Source of the DNA: Mariniphaga sp041684965
GTDB taxonomy: Bacteria; Bacteroidota; Bacteroidia; Bacteroidales; Prolixibacteraceae
Direction: 5' to 3'
NCBI GenBank assembly: GCA_041684965.1
Contig: JAWLGR010000007.1
Span: 62,001-126,000, forward strand
Length of the DNA: 64,000 nt
The notes under the pieces were generated by a model. That model made no database searches, had not been told where the DNA came from, and saw only the letters and a list, made by a program, of their open reading frames with translations. Position 1 is the first letter of the stretch. Each line of letters opens with the position of its first letter. The position numbers and the translations under genes are program-made. This document shows, one piece after another, positions 19,576-27,071 of this stretch.

Positions 19576-20826
19576 ATGAACAGACTGTATTCTTTCTTTT
19601 TTTTACTTTCCATTCTTACAATTGCATTATTTACCGCATGTCAAAATGAAGCTGTACTCAATGAGGACAAGATGAAATTTGTTGCCGGACAGTTTGAGAA
19701 CACATTGGCGGTTTCAATTGATCCTGAAAGCATCCCAAGGACAATTTCTGATGACGGTACATTAAAAACTACCGGAATATATGGATGGACAAGTGGTTTT
19801 TTTGCCGGGAGTCTCTGGTATATGTATGAACTGACGGGTCAAGAAAAATGGAAGAAGGAAGCTAAAAAGTGGACGGAAGCACTGGAGCCTGTTCAACATT
19901 ACAACAGACATCATGATGTGGGATTTATTATGAGTTGCAGCTATGGGAATGGGTTGCGACTGACGGATGAAAAAGAGTATGAAAAAGTATTGGTTCAAAC
20001 CGCCAGGTCTTTAAGCACCCGTTTTAATCCTGCTACCGGCAGCATAAAATCCTGGAACTATAAAAAATCATGGGACGGGGAAACTGAATGGTTTTATCCG
20101 GTAATCATTGATAATATGATGAACCTGGAACTGATGTTTGAGGCTTCCCGCATCAGTGGTGACCCAACTTTTCGGGAGATAGCAGTAAGGCATGCCCGGA
20201 CAACCATGAAGAATCATTACAGAAAGGATTTTTCTTGTTACCATGTGGTTAATTACGACACAATAAATGGAAGGGTACTTGACCAGGCTACGAATCAGGG
20301 ATTGGCCGATCTATCTTCCTGGGCACGCGGACAGGCATGGGGTTTGTATGGATTTACAATCTGTTATCGCTATACCCAAAACGATGAATTTCTAAAATTT
20401 GCTGAAAATATTGCTGATTATATTCTCAGCCATCCCAATCTGCCTGAAGATAAAGTGCCTTATTGGGACTTTAATGCAGGGGATCCTGATATGGTTCCTC
20501 AATGGGATGCCAGTGCTTCAGAATTTTCCATGGACCAGCGCGATGCTTCCGCAGCAGCTATTATCTGTTCTGCATTGTTTGAGCTAAGTACCTACTCCTC
20601 AGTAAAAGGGAAAAATTATGCTGAAGCTGCGTCTAAGATTTTAGAATCCCTGGCATCGCCTGCCTATATGAAGATACCAGGAAACAACCGTTACTTTATT
20701 ATTGATCATTGTGTTGGCAGTATACCTCATGGTGTGGAAATTGATGTGCCTTTGGTTTATGCAGATTATTATTTTTTGGAAGCTGTTAAAAGAAAAAGAG
20801 ATCTTTTAGGGAAGGGGGATATTTAA
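19576..20826 (+). CDS. GH88 unsaturated glucuronyl hydrolase, lipoprotein (copy 2)
   Basis: 416 residues with lipobox LFTAC. It shares the GH88 marks of its neighbour (GWTSGFFAGSLWYMYE, HHDVGFIMSCSYGNG, VIIDNMMNLELMF, ARGQAWGLYGF, SIPHGVEIDVPLVYADYYFLEA), so it is a tandem paralogue. It differs by an insertion before the RDASAAAII motif (about residues 305-322) and by a different central loop, which suggests a different linkage or sulfation preference rather than a fresh duplication. Acts on unsaturated uronate-containing oligosaccharides, probably in the periplasm. The 212-bp gap after it contains the promoter of the next gene. Confidence 0.92.
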   Translation: MNRLYSFFFLLSILTIALFTACQNEAVLNEDKMKFVAGQFENTLAVSIDPESIPRTISDDGTLKTTGIYGWTSGFFAGSLWYMYELTGQEKWKKEAKKWTEALEPVQHYNRHHDVGFIMSCSYGNGLRLTDEKEYEKVLVQTARSLSTRFNPATGSIKSWNYKKSWDGETEWFYPVIIDNMMNLELMFEASRISGDPTFREIAVRHARTTMKNHYRKDFSCYHVVNYDTINGRVLDQATNQGLADLSSWARGQAWGLYGFTICYRYTQNDEFLKFAENIADYILSHPNLPEDKVPYWDFNAGDPDMVPQWDASASEFSMDQRDASAAAIICSALFELSTYSSVKGKNYAEAASKILESLASPAYMKIPGNNRYFIIDHCVGSIPHGVEIDVPLVYADYYFLEAVKRKRDLLGKGDI

Positions 20827-20977
20827 AGTTATTTTTGCTTCAGACAGATTTTAATACCTGAATTTATTTGATTCCGGAGTTGATAGTATTTTTCAAAGGT
20901 AAGTGGTTGAGAGTAAAAAGGAAGAAACAGTTAGCAGAGAATCAGTACTTGTTTTTGGAAAATGGAAAATTATCCTC

Positions 20978-21007
20978 TTTGAAGTATTGTTTGTAAAAGT
21001 ATTTTTG
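20978..21007 (+). promoter_or_regulatory. Bacteroidota-type promoter before the amidohydrolase gene
   Basis: A TTTG at 20978-20981 and TATTTTTG at 21000-21007 (consensus TAnnTTTG) are separated by 18 bp, close to the Bacteroidota -33/-7 arrangement. The start codon follows 31 bp downstream. This makes the amidohydrolase the start of a new transcription unit rather than the tail of the GH88 run. Confidence 0.55.
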
Positions 21008-21038
21008 TATTTTTTACGTTGAATTTGAAAAATATACT

Positions 21039-22793
21039 ATGAACTGGTTAAACTTATTTCGTTTCAAATCAATCTCAAATATTTATCTGTTTATGGTTTC
21101 CCTTGTTGGATTGGCATGTTCCTGCCAAATGCAGACACAAGAGGCAGACGTGATATTGATTAATGGTAAAGTAATTACCGTGGACAGTGACTTCTCAGTT
21201 CAAAATGCTGTTGCAGTGCGTGGTGATAAGATAATTGCTGTAGGGACTAATGAAGATATAAGAAAGTATGCCGGTGAGAATACACATATTATTGATGTGG
21301 AAAGCAGGGCAATCATTCCCGGTTTGATCGATGCACATGCCCACCCTGAAGCTGCTTCAATAAGTGAAAACGAAGATGAAATCCCTGACGTACACACAGT
21401 GCGTGAATTGCTCGACTGGATTAAATACCAGGTTTCTGTAAAAGAAGAAGGTGAATGGATAATACATCCAAAATTGTTTTATACCCGTTTGAATGAATTA
21501 CGGCAACCTACGCTTCAGGAGCTTGATCAAGCAGCCCCACGGAACCCTGTTTTTCTTAATGGATCGTTTGGGGGAGTCATAAATTCAGCTGCAATAAAAG
21601 TTTCCGCATTAAACGAAGTTGGAGATCACGAGGGACTTATTCGTGATCCGGTAGATGGAAGTTTGACAGGGGTCATAAATGCATCTGCATTTAAACTGCT
21701 GAAAATACCTCCCAGAAAAAAATTATCGGCACAGGAGGAAGTTGAATCATTGAAAAGTATGTTTAATGATTACAACAGGTATGGTATAACAGGGGTAATT
21801 TCAGGTTATGGTGATTTAAAAAACTATGACCGCTACAAAGAGTTGAGCGGAAGAAATGAATTGACAGTGAGAGTTATGCAGAATTTTTTGCTTCCTTTCG
21901 ATCACCATCTTCCCCTGGAGCAACTGGTTGATTCTTTAAAATCATTTCCACTTTCAACCGGCGATGGTGATGAATGGATCAGGACCGGAAGTCTGAAAAT
22001 ATTTCTCGATGGAGGGATATTAACTGGAACAGCTTATTTGAGTGAACCATGGGGTAAAACAGCGATGGAGGTATACAAAATTGATGATCCTGAATACAGG
22101 GGTATTGTAAATTATACGCAGGAAGAGGTAAGGAAAATTGCTTCAGCGGCAATTGAATCAGGATGGGCCTTTACAGCACACAGTACAGGTGGAGGAGGAG
22201 TTGACCTGCTGTTGAGTGCCTTTGAGGAAATTAATCCGTCAGAATCGTTAAATGATAAACGTTTTTCTATTATCCATGGTAACTTTTATAGTGAAAAGGC
22301 CATTGAAAAAATGGATAGACTCGGAATCATCGCCAATGTACAGCCGGCCTGGTTTTATAAAGATGCGGATGCAATGAAATATATATTGGGTGATAAAAGA
22401 ATACAAACCTTTAATCCTTATAAGACGATGCAAAAAGAGGGCGTCCTTTTATCCGGTGGTTCTGATCATATGGTAAAACTAGATGCCAATACTTCAATTA
22501 ACCCATACAATCCATTTTTAGGAATTTGGTCGGCTGTAACCAGAAAAACAGAGCGTGGCAATGTAGTTGTGCCTGAAGAAGCCCTGACAAGGGAAGAGGC
22601 TTTAAAAATGTACACAATCAATAATGCATATGCAACTTTTGAAGAGGATATTAAAGGCTCGATTGAAGTTGGGAAACTGGCCGATCTGGTAGTTCTTTCC
22701 GATGATATCCTTACCTGCCCGGAAGATCACATAAAGGATATCCGATCTGAAATAACAATGGTTGGAGGGAAAATTGTTTTCTCATCAAAATAA
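21039..22793 (+). CDS. YtcJ-like amidohydrolase (amidohydrolase 3 family), probable lipoprotein
   Basis: 584 residues. The start has a hydrophobic segment and a lipobox-like GLACSC, so the protein is probably exported and lipidated. The metal-dependent hydrolase fold is shown by ADVILINGKVITVD, the HxH motif in IPGLIDAHAHPE, the internal LKIFLDGGILTG, AFTAHSTGGGGVD, SIIHGNF and the C-terminal GSIEVGKLADLVVLSDD. These enzymes hydrolyse amides or related bonds with one or two metals; YtcJ-like members have poorly defined substrates. It has its own promoter and is followed by the jelly-roll gene after about 100 bp. A role in de-amidating or deacylating a glycan component is only a guess. Confidence 0.85.
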   Translation: MNWLNLFRFKSISNIYLFMVSLVGLACSCQMQTQEADVILINGKVITVDSDFSVQNAVAVRGDKIIAVGTNEDIRKYAGENTHIIDVESRAIIPGLIDAHAHPEAASISENEDEIPDVHTVRELLDWIKYQVSVKEEGEWIIHPKLFYTRLNELRQPTLQELDQAAPRNPVFLNGSFGGVINSAAIKVSALNEVGDHEGLIRDPVDGSLTGVINASAFKLLKIPPRKKLSAQEEVESLKSMFNDYNRYGITGVISGYGDLKNYDRYKELSGRNELTVRVMQNFLLPFDHHLPLEQLVDSLKSFPLSTGDGDEWIRTGSLKIFLDGGILTGTAYLSEPWGKTAMEVYKIDDPEYRGIVNYTQEEVRKIASAAIESGWAFTAHSTGGGGVDLLLSAFEEINPSESLNDKRFSIIHGNFYSEKAIEKMDRLGIIANVQPAWFYKDADAMKYILGDKRIQTFNPYKTMQKEGVLLSGGSDHMVKLDANTSINPYNPFLGIWSAVTRKTERGNVVVPEEALTREEALKMYTINNAYATFEEDIKGSIEVGKLADLVVLSDDILTCPEDHIKDIRSEITMVGGKIVFSSK

Positions 22794-22892
22794 GGTTCTT
22801 TACGATCTTCTTCCTCAGTTGACCATTAAATTGCACAATACGGATAAAAAGGGATGGAAATATTTACTGAAATTAAACTTGATTTTGCATCG

Positions 22893-24203
22893 ATGATGAA
22901 AAGAAGATACCTGATTTTTTTGCTCCTTACAATTAACCTGCTGTATTCGTTTGCGTCAGAAAGCACGAAAGAAAAGGCCATTCCAAAAGTAAACCGGGTA
23001 GTACCATTAACTGAGGTTCAGAATACGAATCCGGGAGTGTTTTATTTTCAGAATTTTGAAACCTTGTCACAGTTGAAAAGTGAGTTTCACGATTCGGGTA
23101 ACCTTTCCGATTCAATAATGAGTTTATCCTCTGTTAATTCTTTTAGCGGAAAAAAAGCAATTAAAAACAGTTATATTCCAAAAAACAGATATCAGCAAGG
23201 GCAAGACCCTGGGGGGTCGGGTTGGGTCTGGCGTTTCTTTGGAGACAATAAACTGGCAACGAATATTTCGATACAAGATACTACACCTCATCTACAGGTG
23301 TTTGCTTCCTGGTACCATAAGTTTGAAGAAGGATTTTCGTCACAGGAAGGAACGGGTACGCTGCCCCCAAAAATGGCTCGTATGAGATGTTTTACCACTC
23401 CATGGAAAGCAGTATATTCTGTTTTGTTTTGGATTGAAGGAGAAAAAGGATTCATTACCATTCAGCAACATACCAAGGCACCAGGTGTCGAACGTGAATG
23501 GCTCCCGAATTACAATACTGTATTTTATCTGAATACTCCTGAAAACCTGGGAAGATGGATTCATTTTGAGTTGGGAGTTACACTTGGCGAGGGACGTCAT
23601 TCCGATCGCCTACAAGCCTGGGCAGACGGGCAACTGATCTGTGATATCGCAAATCAGGATCTGGCTGGAGGGCATCGTTTGGAAACATTAAATGGCATGT
23701 CGTGGGACGGATACTGGAACGGAGGCTCCCCCCGTAAACAATCCCGCTATTTTGATGATTTTGTTATTTCAAAAACGCTCGTCGGACCTGCAAGAACGGG
23801 TCTAAATCCGGTAATTGAGATTGCTGAACAGCCGGGTGAGGTTTTGAATAAGTTATATCGCGTTCAAGTGGCTCAAACAAAACAAATTCCTATGTCTGTT
23901 AACGATCCCGCACGCAAACAGCCTATAATGGAATACCATGTCATTTGGAAGGGAGAATCCAAAGAAAACCGGATTGAAGTCAATTCTGTCAATGGCAGTT
24001 TCATATACAGCAAAGAGCAATTGCATTACAATACCCTTTATTCCGTTAGAGTTCAGCAGCAGGATGAAAATGGTGAATGGTCAGAATGGTCGCAATGGCA
24101 TGCTGCTTTTGCCACACAGTATGCACCCGGCACACCGGAGCTGAACAGGGCATCTCCAATCGGATATTTGCCGGGCCACAACCTGGAGCCTAAAACCAAC
24201 TAA
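22893..24203 (+). CDS. Exported jelly-roll, polysaccharide-lyase-like protein with Fn3-like C-terminus
   Basis: The ATG at 22893 (MMKRRYLIFLLL) gives about 436 residues with a signal peptide; an upstream ATG at 22854 is also open. Residues about 40-305 look like a concanavalin-type jelly roll: ASWYHKFEEGF, PPKMARMR, GRWIHFELGVTLGEG, RLQAWADGQLICD, and a closing YFDDFVISK. That order is seen in several small polysaccharide lyases and in non-catalytic glycan-binding domains. Residues about 340-425 form an Fn3-like module (YRVQVAQTKQIPM ... YSVRVQQQDENGEW). A lyase here would explain the GH88 genes just upstream, but catalytic residues cannot be assigned by eye. Confidence 0.6.
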   Translation: MMKRRYLIFLLLTINLLYSFASESTKEKAIPKVNRVVPLTEVQNTNPGVFYFQNFETLSQLKSEFHDSGNLSDSIMSLSSVNSFSGKKAIKNSYIPKNRYQQGQDPGGSGWVWRFFGDNKLATNISIQDTTPHLQVFASWYHKFEEGFSSQEGTGTLPPKMARMRCFTTPWKAVYSVLFWIEGEKGFITIQQHTKAPGVEREWLPNYNTVFYLNTPENLGRWIHFELGVTLGEGRHSDRLQAWADGQLICDIANQDLAGGHRLETLNGMSWDGYWNGGSPRKQSRYFDDFVISKTLVGPARTGLNPVIEIAEQPGEVLNKLYRVQVAQTKQIPMSVNDPARKQPIMEYHVIWKGESKENRIEVNSVNGSFIYSKEQLHYNTLYSVRVQQQDENGEWSEWSQWHAAFATQYAPGTPELNRASPIGYLPGHNLEPKTN

Positions 24204-24273
24204 CCATTCGGATAAGCAGGTTACCGGTTAAAAATTGTTTTTTTCTCCTTTTTAAAAGTAAGCCTGCTAAAAG

Positions 24274-25476
24274 TTATTTTGCTTTTTGGGTTTGTGGTAA
24301 TAAAATATTTAAAACAATCCCCACCAGCGCTGCCAGACCTATTCCAGCCAGTGAAAAAGTGCCGTATTGGACGATTGCTCCTCCGATTCCTGTAGTCAGG
24401 ACGATAGATACAATTACCTGGTTACGGGTTTCGGCCATATTGGTTTTTGATTCTACCAATGATTTGATGCCGATAGAGGCAATCATTCCAAAGAGCAGCA
24501 ACATGATGCCTCCAAGCACAGCAGTAGGAATGGTTTTTAGAAAACCGCTTATTTTACCTATAAAAGCAAATGAAATTGCTGTGATGGCTGCTATTCGCAT
24601 TACAAACGGATTGGTAATTTTTGTAAGGGTAACAGCTCCTGTAACTTCCGAGTATGTTGTATTTGGTACTCCGCCAAACATTCCGGCAGTGGCTGTTGCA
24701 ATTCCATCACCCAGCAGTGTGCGGTGCAGGCCGGGCTTTTCAATGAAATTTTTATTGCAAACACCTCCAATAGCATACATGTCGCCCACGTGCTCAATTA
24801 TTGGAGCAATAGCAACTGGAATCATATAAAGGATAGCCTGCCAGTGCAATTGGGGAACTGTAAATTGAGGAATCATAATCCAGCTTGCTTCCCTGATGGG
24901 TGTGTATTCTAGTTTCCCCCAGACTGCAGCCGCCAGGTACCCAACAATGATGGCAATGAAGATAGGGATTAATTTGGCCATGCCTTTTCCCCAAATCACC
25001 ACGATTATAGCTGTTAACAGGGAAATTACTGCCAGTGACCAGTCACTTTTTGCCATATCAACAGCAGCTGAAGCGAGGGATAAGCCAATAATCATTATTA
25101 CCGGGCCTACTACCACCGGCGGGAAAAGCCGTTCGACAAATGTAATACCACGTGCCTTTACCAATGCCGAAACTACTGCGTAAACAACACCCACTACAAT
25201 GATTCCCGAAAGGGTACCAGGCCAGCTATACAGACGGGTGGCCTCAATGATGGGGGCAATGAACGCAAAGCTACTGCCTAGAAAAACAGGTACTTTTCCA
25301 CCGGTAATAAGATGAAATATAAGCGTACCAATACCTGCAGTGAATAATGCAACAGAGGGGTCAATTCCTACGAGCAAAGGTACCAGCACTGTGGCTCCAA
25401 ATGCTACAAAAAGAAACTGAATACCTAAAACTGTATTTTTAAGGGTTAGTTGTCTAAGAAGAGATGAGTTGATCAT
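24274..25476 (-). CDS. NCS2-family uracil/xanthine permease
   Basis: 400 residues with at least ten hydrophobic segments. The NCS2 (UraA/XanP) profile is clear: GIQFLFVAFGATVLVPLLVGIDPSVALFTAGIGT (only the fold-typical pattern is meant), LGSSFAFIAPI, AIAPIIEHVGDMYAIGG with the substrate Glu/His pair, and the GGVPNTTYSEVTGAV loop. It imports uracil or xanthine with protons across the inner membrane. The start ATG at 25476 is preceded at 25531-25538 (minus strand) by TATTTTTG, a good -7 element. It converges with the jelly-roll gene. Whether uracil or xanthine is the substrate cannot be read here. Confidence 0.93.
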   Translation of the reverse strand: MINSSLLRQLTLKNTVLGIQFLFVAFGATVLVPLLVGIDPSVALFTAGIGTLIFHLITGGKVPVFLGSSFAFIAPIIEATRLYSWPGTLSGIIVVGVVYAVVSALVKARGITFVERLFPPVVVGPVIMIIGLSLASAAVDMAKSDWSLAVISLLTAIIVVIWGKGMAKLIPIFIAIIVGYLAAAVWGKLEYTPIREASWIMIPQFTVPQLHWQAILYMIPVAIAPIIEHVGDMYAIGGVCNKNFIEKPGLHRTLLGDGIATATAGMFGGVPNTTYSEVTGAVTLTKITNPFVMRIAAITAISFAFIGKISGFLKTIPTAVLGGIMLLLFGMIASIGIKSLVESKTNMAETRNQVIVSIVLTTGIGGAIVQYGTFSLAGIGLAALVGIVLNILLPQTQKAK

Positions 25477-25640
25477 TGTAAAGTTGTTCTAAAAAATTGT
25501 TGCAAAAGAAATGCTTTTCTGTGTTTAATTCAAAAATAGATGTCAACAATTTCTGTTTAGAGCCAGATCTGGTGAATTTTTATCTAAATTCTTTGAGTTT
25601 ATCTTATCATTTTGTGCAAAAGGGTATTTATTCACAAACA

Positions 25641-25670
25641 AAAACCCGAATCAATGAATTGAAACGGGTT
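25641..25670 (-). terminator. Rho-independent terminator of the DUF1080 gene
   Basis: On the minus strand a stem AACCCG/CGGGTT (arms at 25665-25670 and 25643-25648) is followed by a T-rich tract TTTGTTTG. It lies 27 bp past the stop codon of the DUF1080 gene. Confidence 0.65.
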
Positions 25671-25696
25671 ATCTGTTAATGGTTGAAATTTATATA

Positions 25697-26491
25697 TTAT
25701 TGTATCACTTCAGCCGGGATTTCTTTAATAGGTCTTATTTTAAGCGTGCGTATAAAAATTTCGGCTCCCTCAGACTGAATTTGTATTTTACCTGCTGTAA
25801 GTGGTTTTATGCGTCCATTTTCAACAATGCCGGTATTGTTGTTTACCATAACAGTCTGGCCATTTACAACATGAACTGCAGTGCTTCCAACACAGTATAA
25901 ATCTACTGTATTCCATTCTCCAAGCGGGTTCTCGTAATCGGCTGCTTTTTTCACTAACTGCCCATTGTGCTCAACACTGAATTTTTTAACTTCTCCTGCC
26001 GGATCATATTTGAAGCTGCCATTGTCATCTGCTACAGAAGTTTCGCAGTAGGTGTTATTCATCAAGTAAGTATCACCCAGGCGTTCATGCATCAGCTGAC
26101 ACTCAATGTTGACCATCCATGTCCCAAGGGCTTCACCGAAATCGCCGAAACTATGATACAACAGACCACTGTTCCGATTTGAATAAACTTCTTCACCCCA
26201 TTTAAATACGAGCTGCAGATGGTAATTGGCAAAGGTATCACGTGTAGCCAATGAACCGTTTATTTCACCTGAGATGCGAATCAGCTTTTCCCCGTTTTCC
26301 TCAACTACTGTAAATACTTGTTCAGAAGATGGAACTTTTGCCTGCCCTTCAAACCCTTTCAGCGGGGTACCAATGTACATATCCCAATGATCGAGATTTT
26401 CTCCATTATAGAGAGGTTTCCATGAACTTCCTGTCTGGCAGGAGTAAAATACTAAAAAGATTATGGGGATGAAAAGTAGATGTTTCTTCAT
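25697..26491 (-). CDS. DUF1080 lipoprotein (3-keto-disaccharide hydrolase-like)
   Basis: 264 residues with a lipobox FYSC. The body is a single jelly roll of the DUF1080/PF06439 type: WKPLYNGENLDHWDMYIG, NYHLQLVFKWGEE, RNSGLLYHSFG, GEWNTVDLYCVGSTAVHVVNG, KIQIQSEGAEIFIRTLKIRPI. Members have been shown to hydrolyse 3-keto-glycosides formed by Gfo/Idh/MocA oxidoreductases, so a partner enzyme is expected; one such oxidoreductase lies at the left edge of the window, not next to this gene. It has terminators on both sides (25641-25670 and 26511-26540) and so is probably transcribed alone. Confidence 0.88.
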   Translation of the reverse strand: MKKHLLFIPIIFLVFYSCQTGSSWKPLYNGENLDHWDMYIGTPLKGFEGQAKVPSSEQVFTVVEENGEKLIRISGEINGSLATRDTFANYHLQLVFKWGEEVYSNRNSGLLYHSFGDFGEALGTWMVNIECQLMHERLGDTYLMNNTYCETSVADDNGSFKYDPAGEVKKFSVEHNGQLVKKAADYENPLGEWNTVDLYCVGSTAVHVVNGQTVMVNNNTGIVENGRIKPLTAGKIQIQSEGAEIFIRTLKIRPIKEIPAEVIQ

Positions 26492-26510
26492 TTTTGGTTT
26501 TTTTTAATTA

Positions 26511-26540
26511 AAAAACTGCCCTGGTGGGAGGGCAGTTTTT
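26511..26540. terminator. Strong hairpin terminator between HTH gene and DUF1080 gene
   Basis: Arms AAAAACTGCCCT (26511-26522) and AGGGCAGTTTTT (26529-26540) pair perfectly around a six-base loop, with A and T tracts on both sides, so it can act in either direction. It lies 26 bp past the end of the HTH gene on the minus strand. Confidence 0.8.
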
Positions 26541-26565
26541 CGCTTTAATAATTTTTTTTTTGGAT

Positions 26566-26820
26566 TTAAACTGTTTCTTCATGTAGAATTTCTTTGGCCC
26601 GCTCAAGTATTGCTGCATCATCGAGAAGGACTATTCCCCCATTGGGCCCAGGTTCCATATGAATGCCTACTGCTGCACCATAAGTGTAATTAGCACCTCC
26701 AAAATAATTCCTGACGGTTTCTTCTGTAACTTCAAACTCCTGGGCCAGTTTTTTGATAGAACCGTCAGGCAAACTGTCTTTAATTTTTCGCAGCTCATTG
26801 AATGTGATTTTACTCTCCAT
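26566..26820 (-). CDS. Small HTH DNA-binding protein
   Basis: 84 residues. The segment GSIKKLAQEFEVTEETVRNYFGG (residues about 20-42) fits a helix-turn-helix; a glycine-rich hinge and a C-terminal helix (AAILERAKEILHEE) follow. Proteins of this size and pattern are conserved in Bacteroidota and annotated as DNA-binding proteins of unknown target. It stands alone: a strong terminator follows 26 bp downstream, and 160 bp upstream of its start lies a perfect 19-base palindrome (26980-26998) that could be an operator, possibly its own. Confidence 0.75.
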   Translation of the reverse strand: MESKITFNELRKIKDSLPDGSIKKLAQEFEVTEETVRNYFGGANYTYGAAVGIHMEPGPNGGIVLLDDAAILERAKEILHEETV

Positions 26821-26979
26821 AATTCTAAATTTTATTTTGCTGTTTACAAATATTTAAATGAACGACTGAGAATGTAAATTTAAAATTATAAATTTAAATC
26901 CAATCTGAAAACAGAAAGTATATTTAATTGTTTGATGTTTCACCTGGTTTTTTCATTATTTAATACTTTTTTACATGGA

Positions 26980-26998
26980 TGGAACACACTGTGTTCCA
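26980..26998. promoter_or_regulatory. Perfect 19-base palindrome, operator candidate
   Basis: TGGAACACA-C-TGTGTTCCA: nine-base arms around one central base. No T tract follows on either strand, so it is not a typical terminator. It lies between the end of the NagZ-fusion gene (73 bp away) and the start of the small HTH gene (160 bp away), in a 251-bp gap that otherwise shows nothing. Confidence 0.5.
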
Positions 26999-27071
26999 GT
27001 TATTAAGACTTATTAATTTAACTCTTTAAGTGTTAAAACGAATATCCCAAATTAACTTTTTTTAACCCCAC

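Noticed and set aside
24203..24273. Possible terminator between the jelly-roll gene and the uracil permease
   Set aside because: AGCAGG and CCTGCT can pair, but they are too far apart for a compact hairpin.
24359..25183. Long plus-strand frames opposite the uracil permease
   Set aside because: They are antisense to a gene with a full NCS2 profile and show no domain or start signals of their own.
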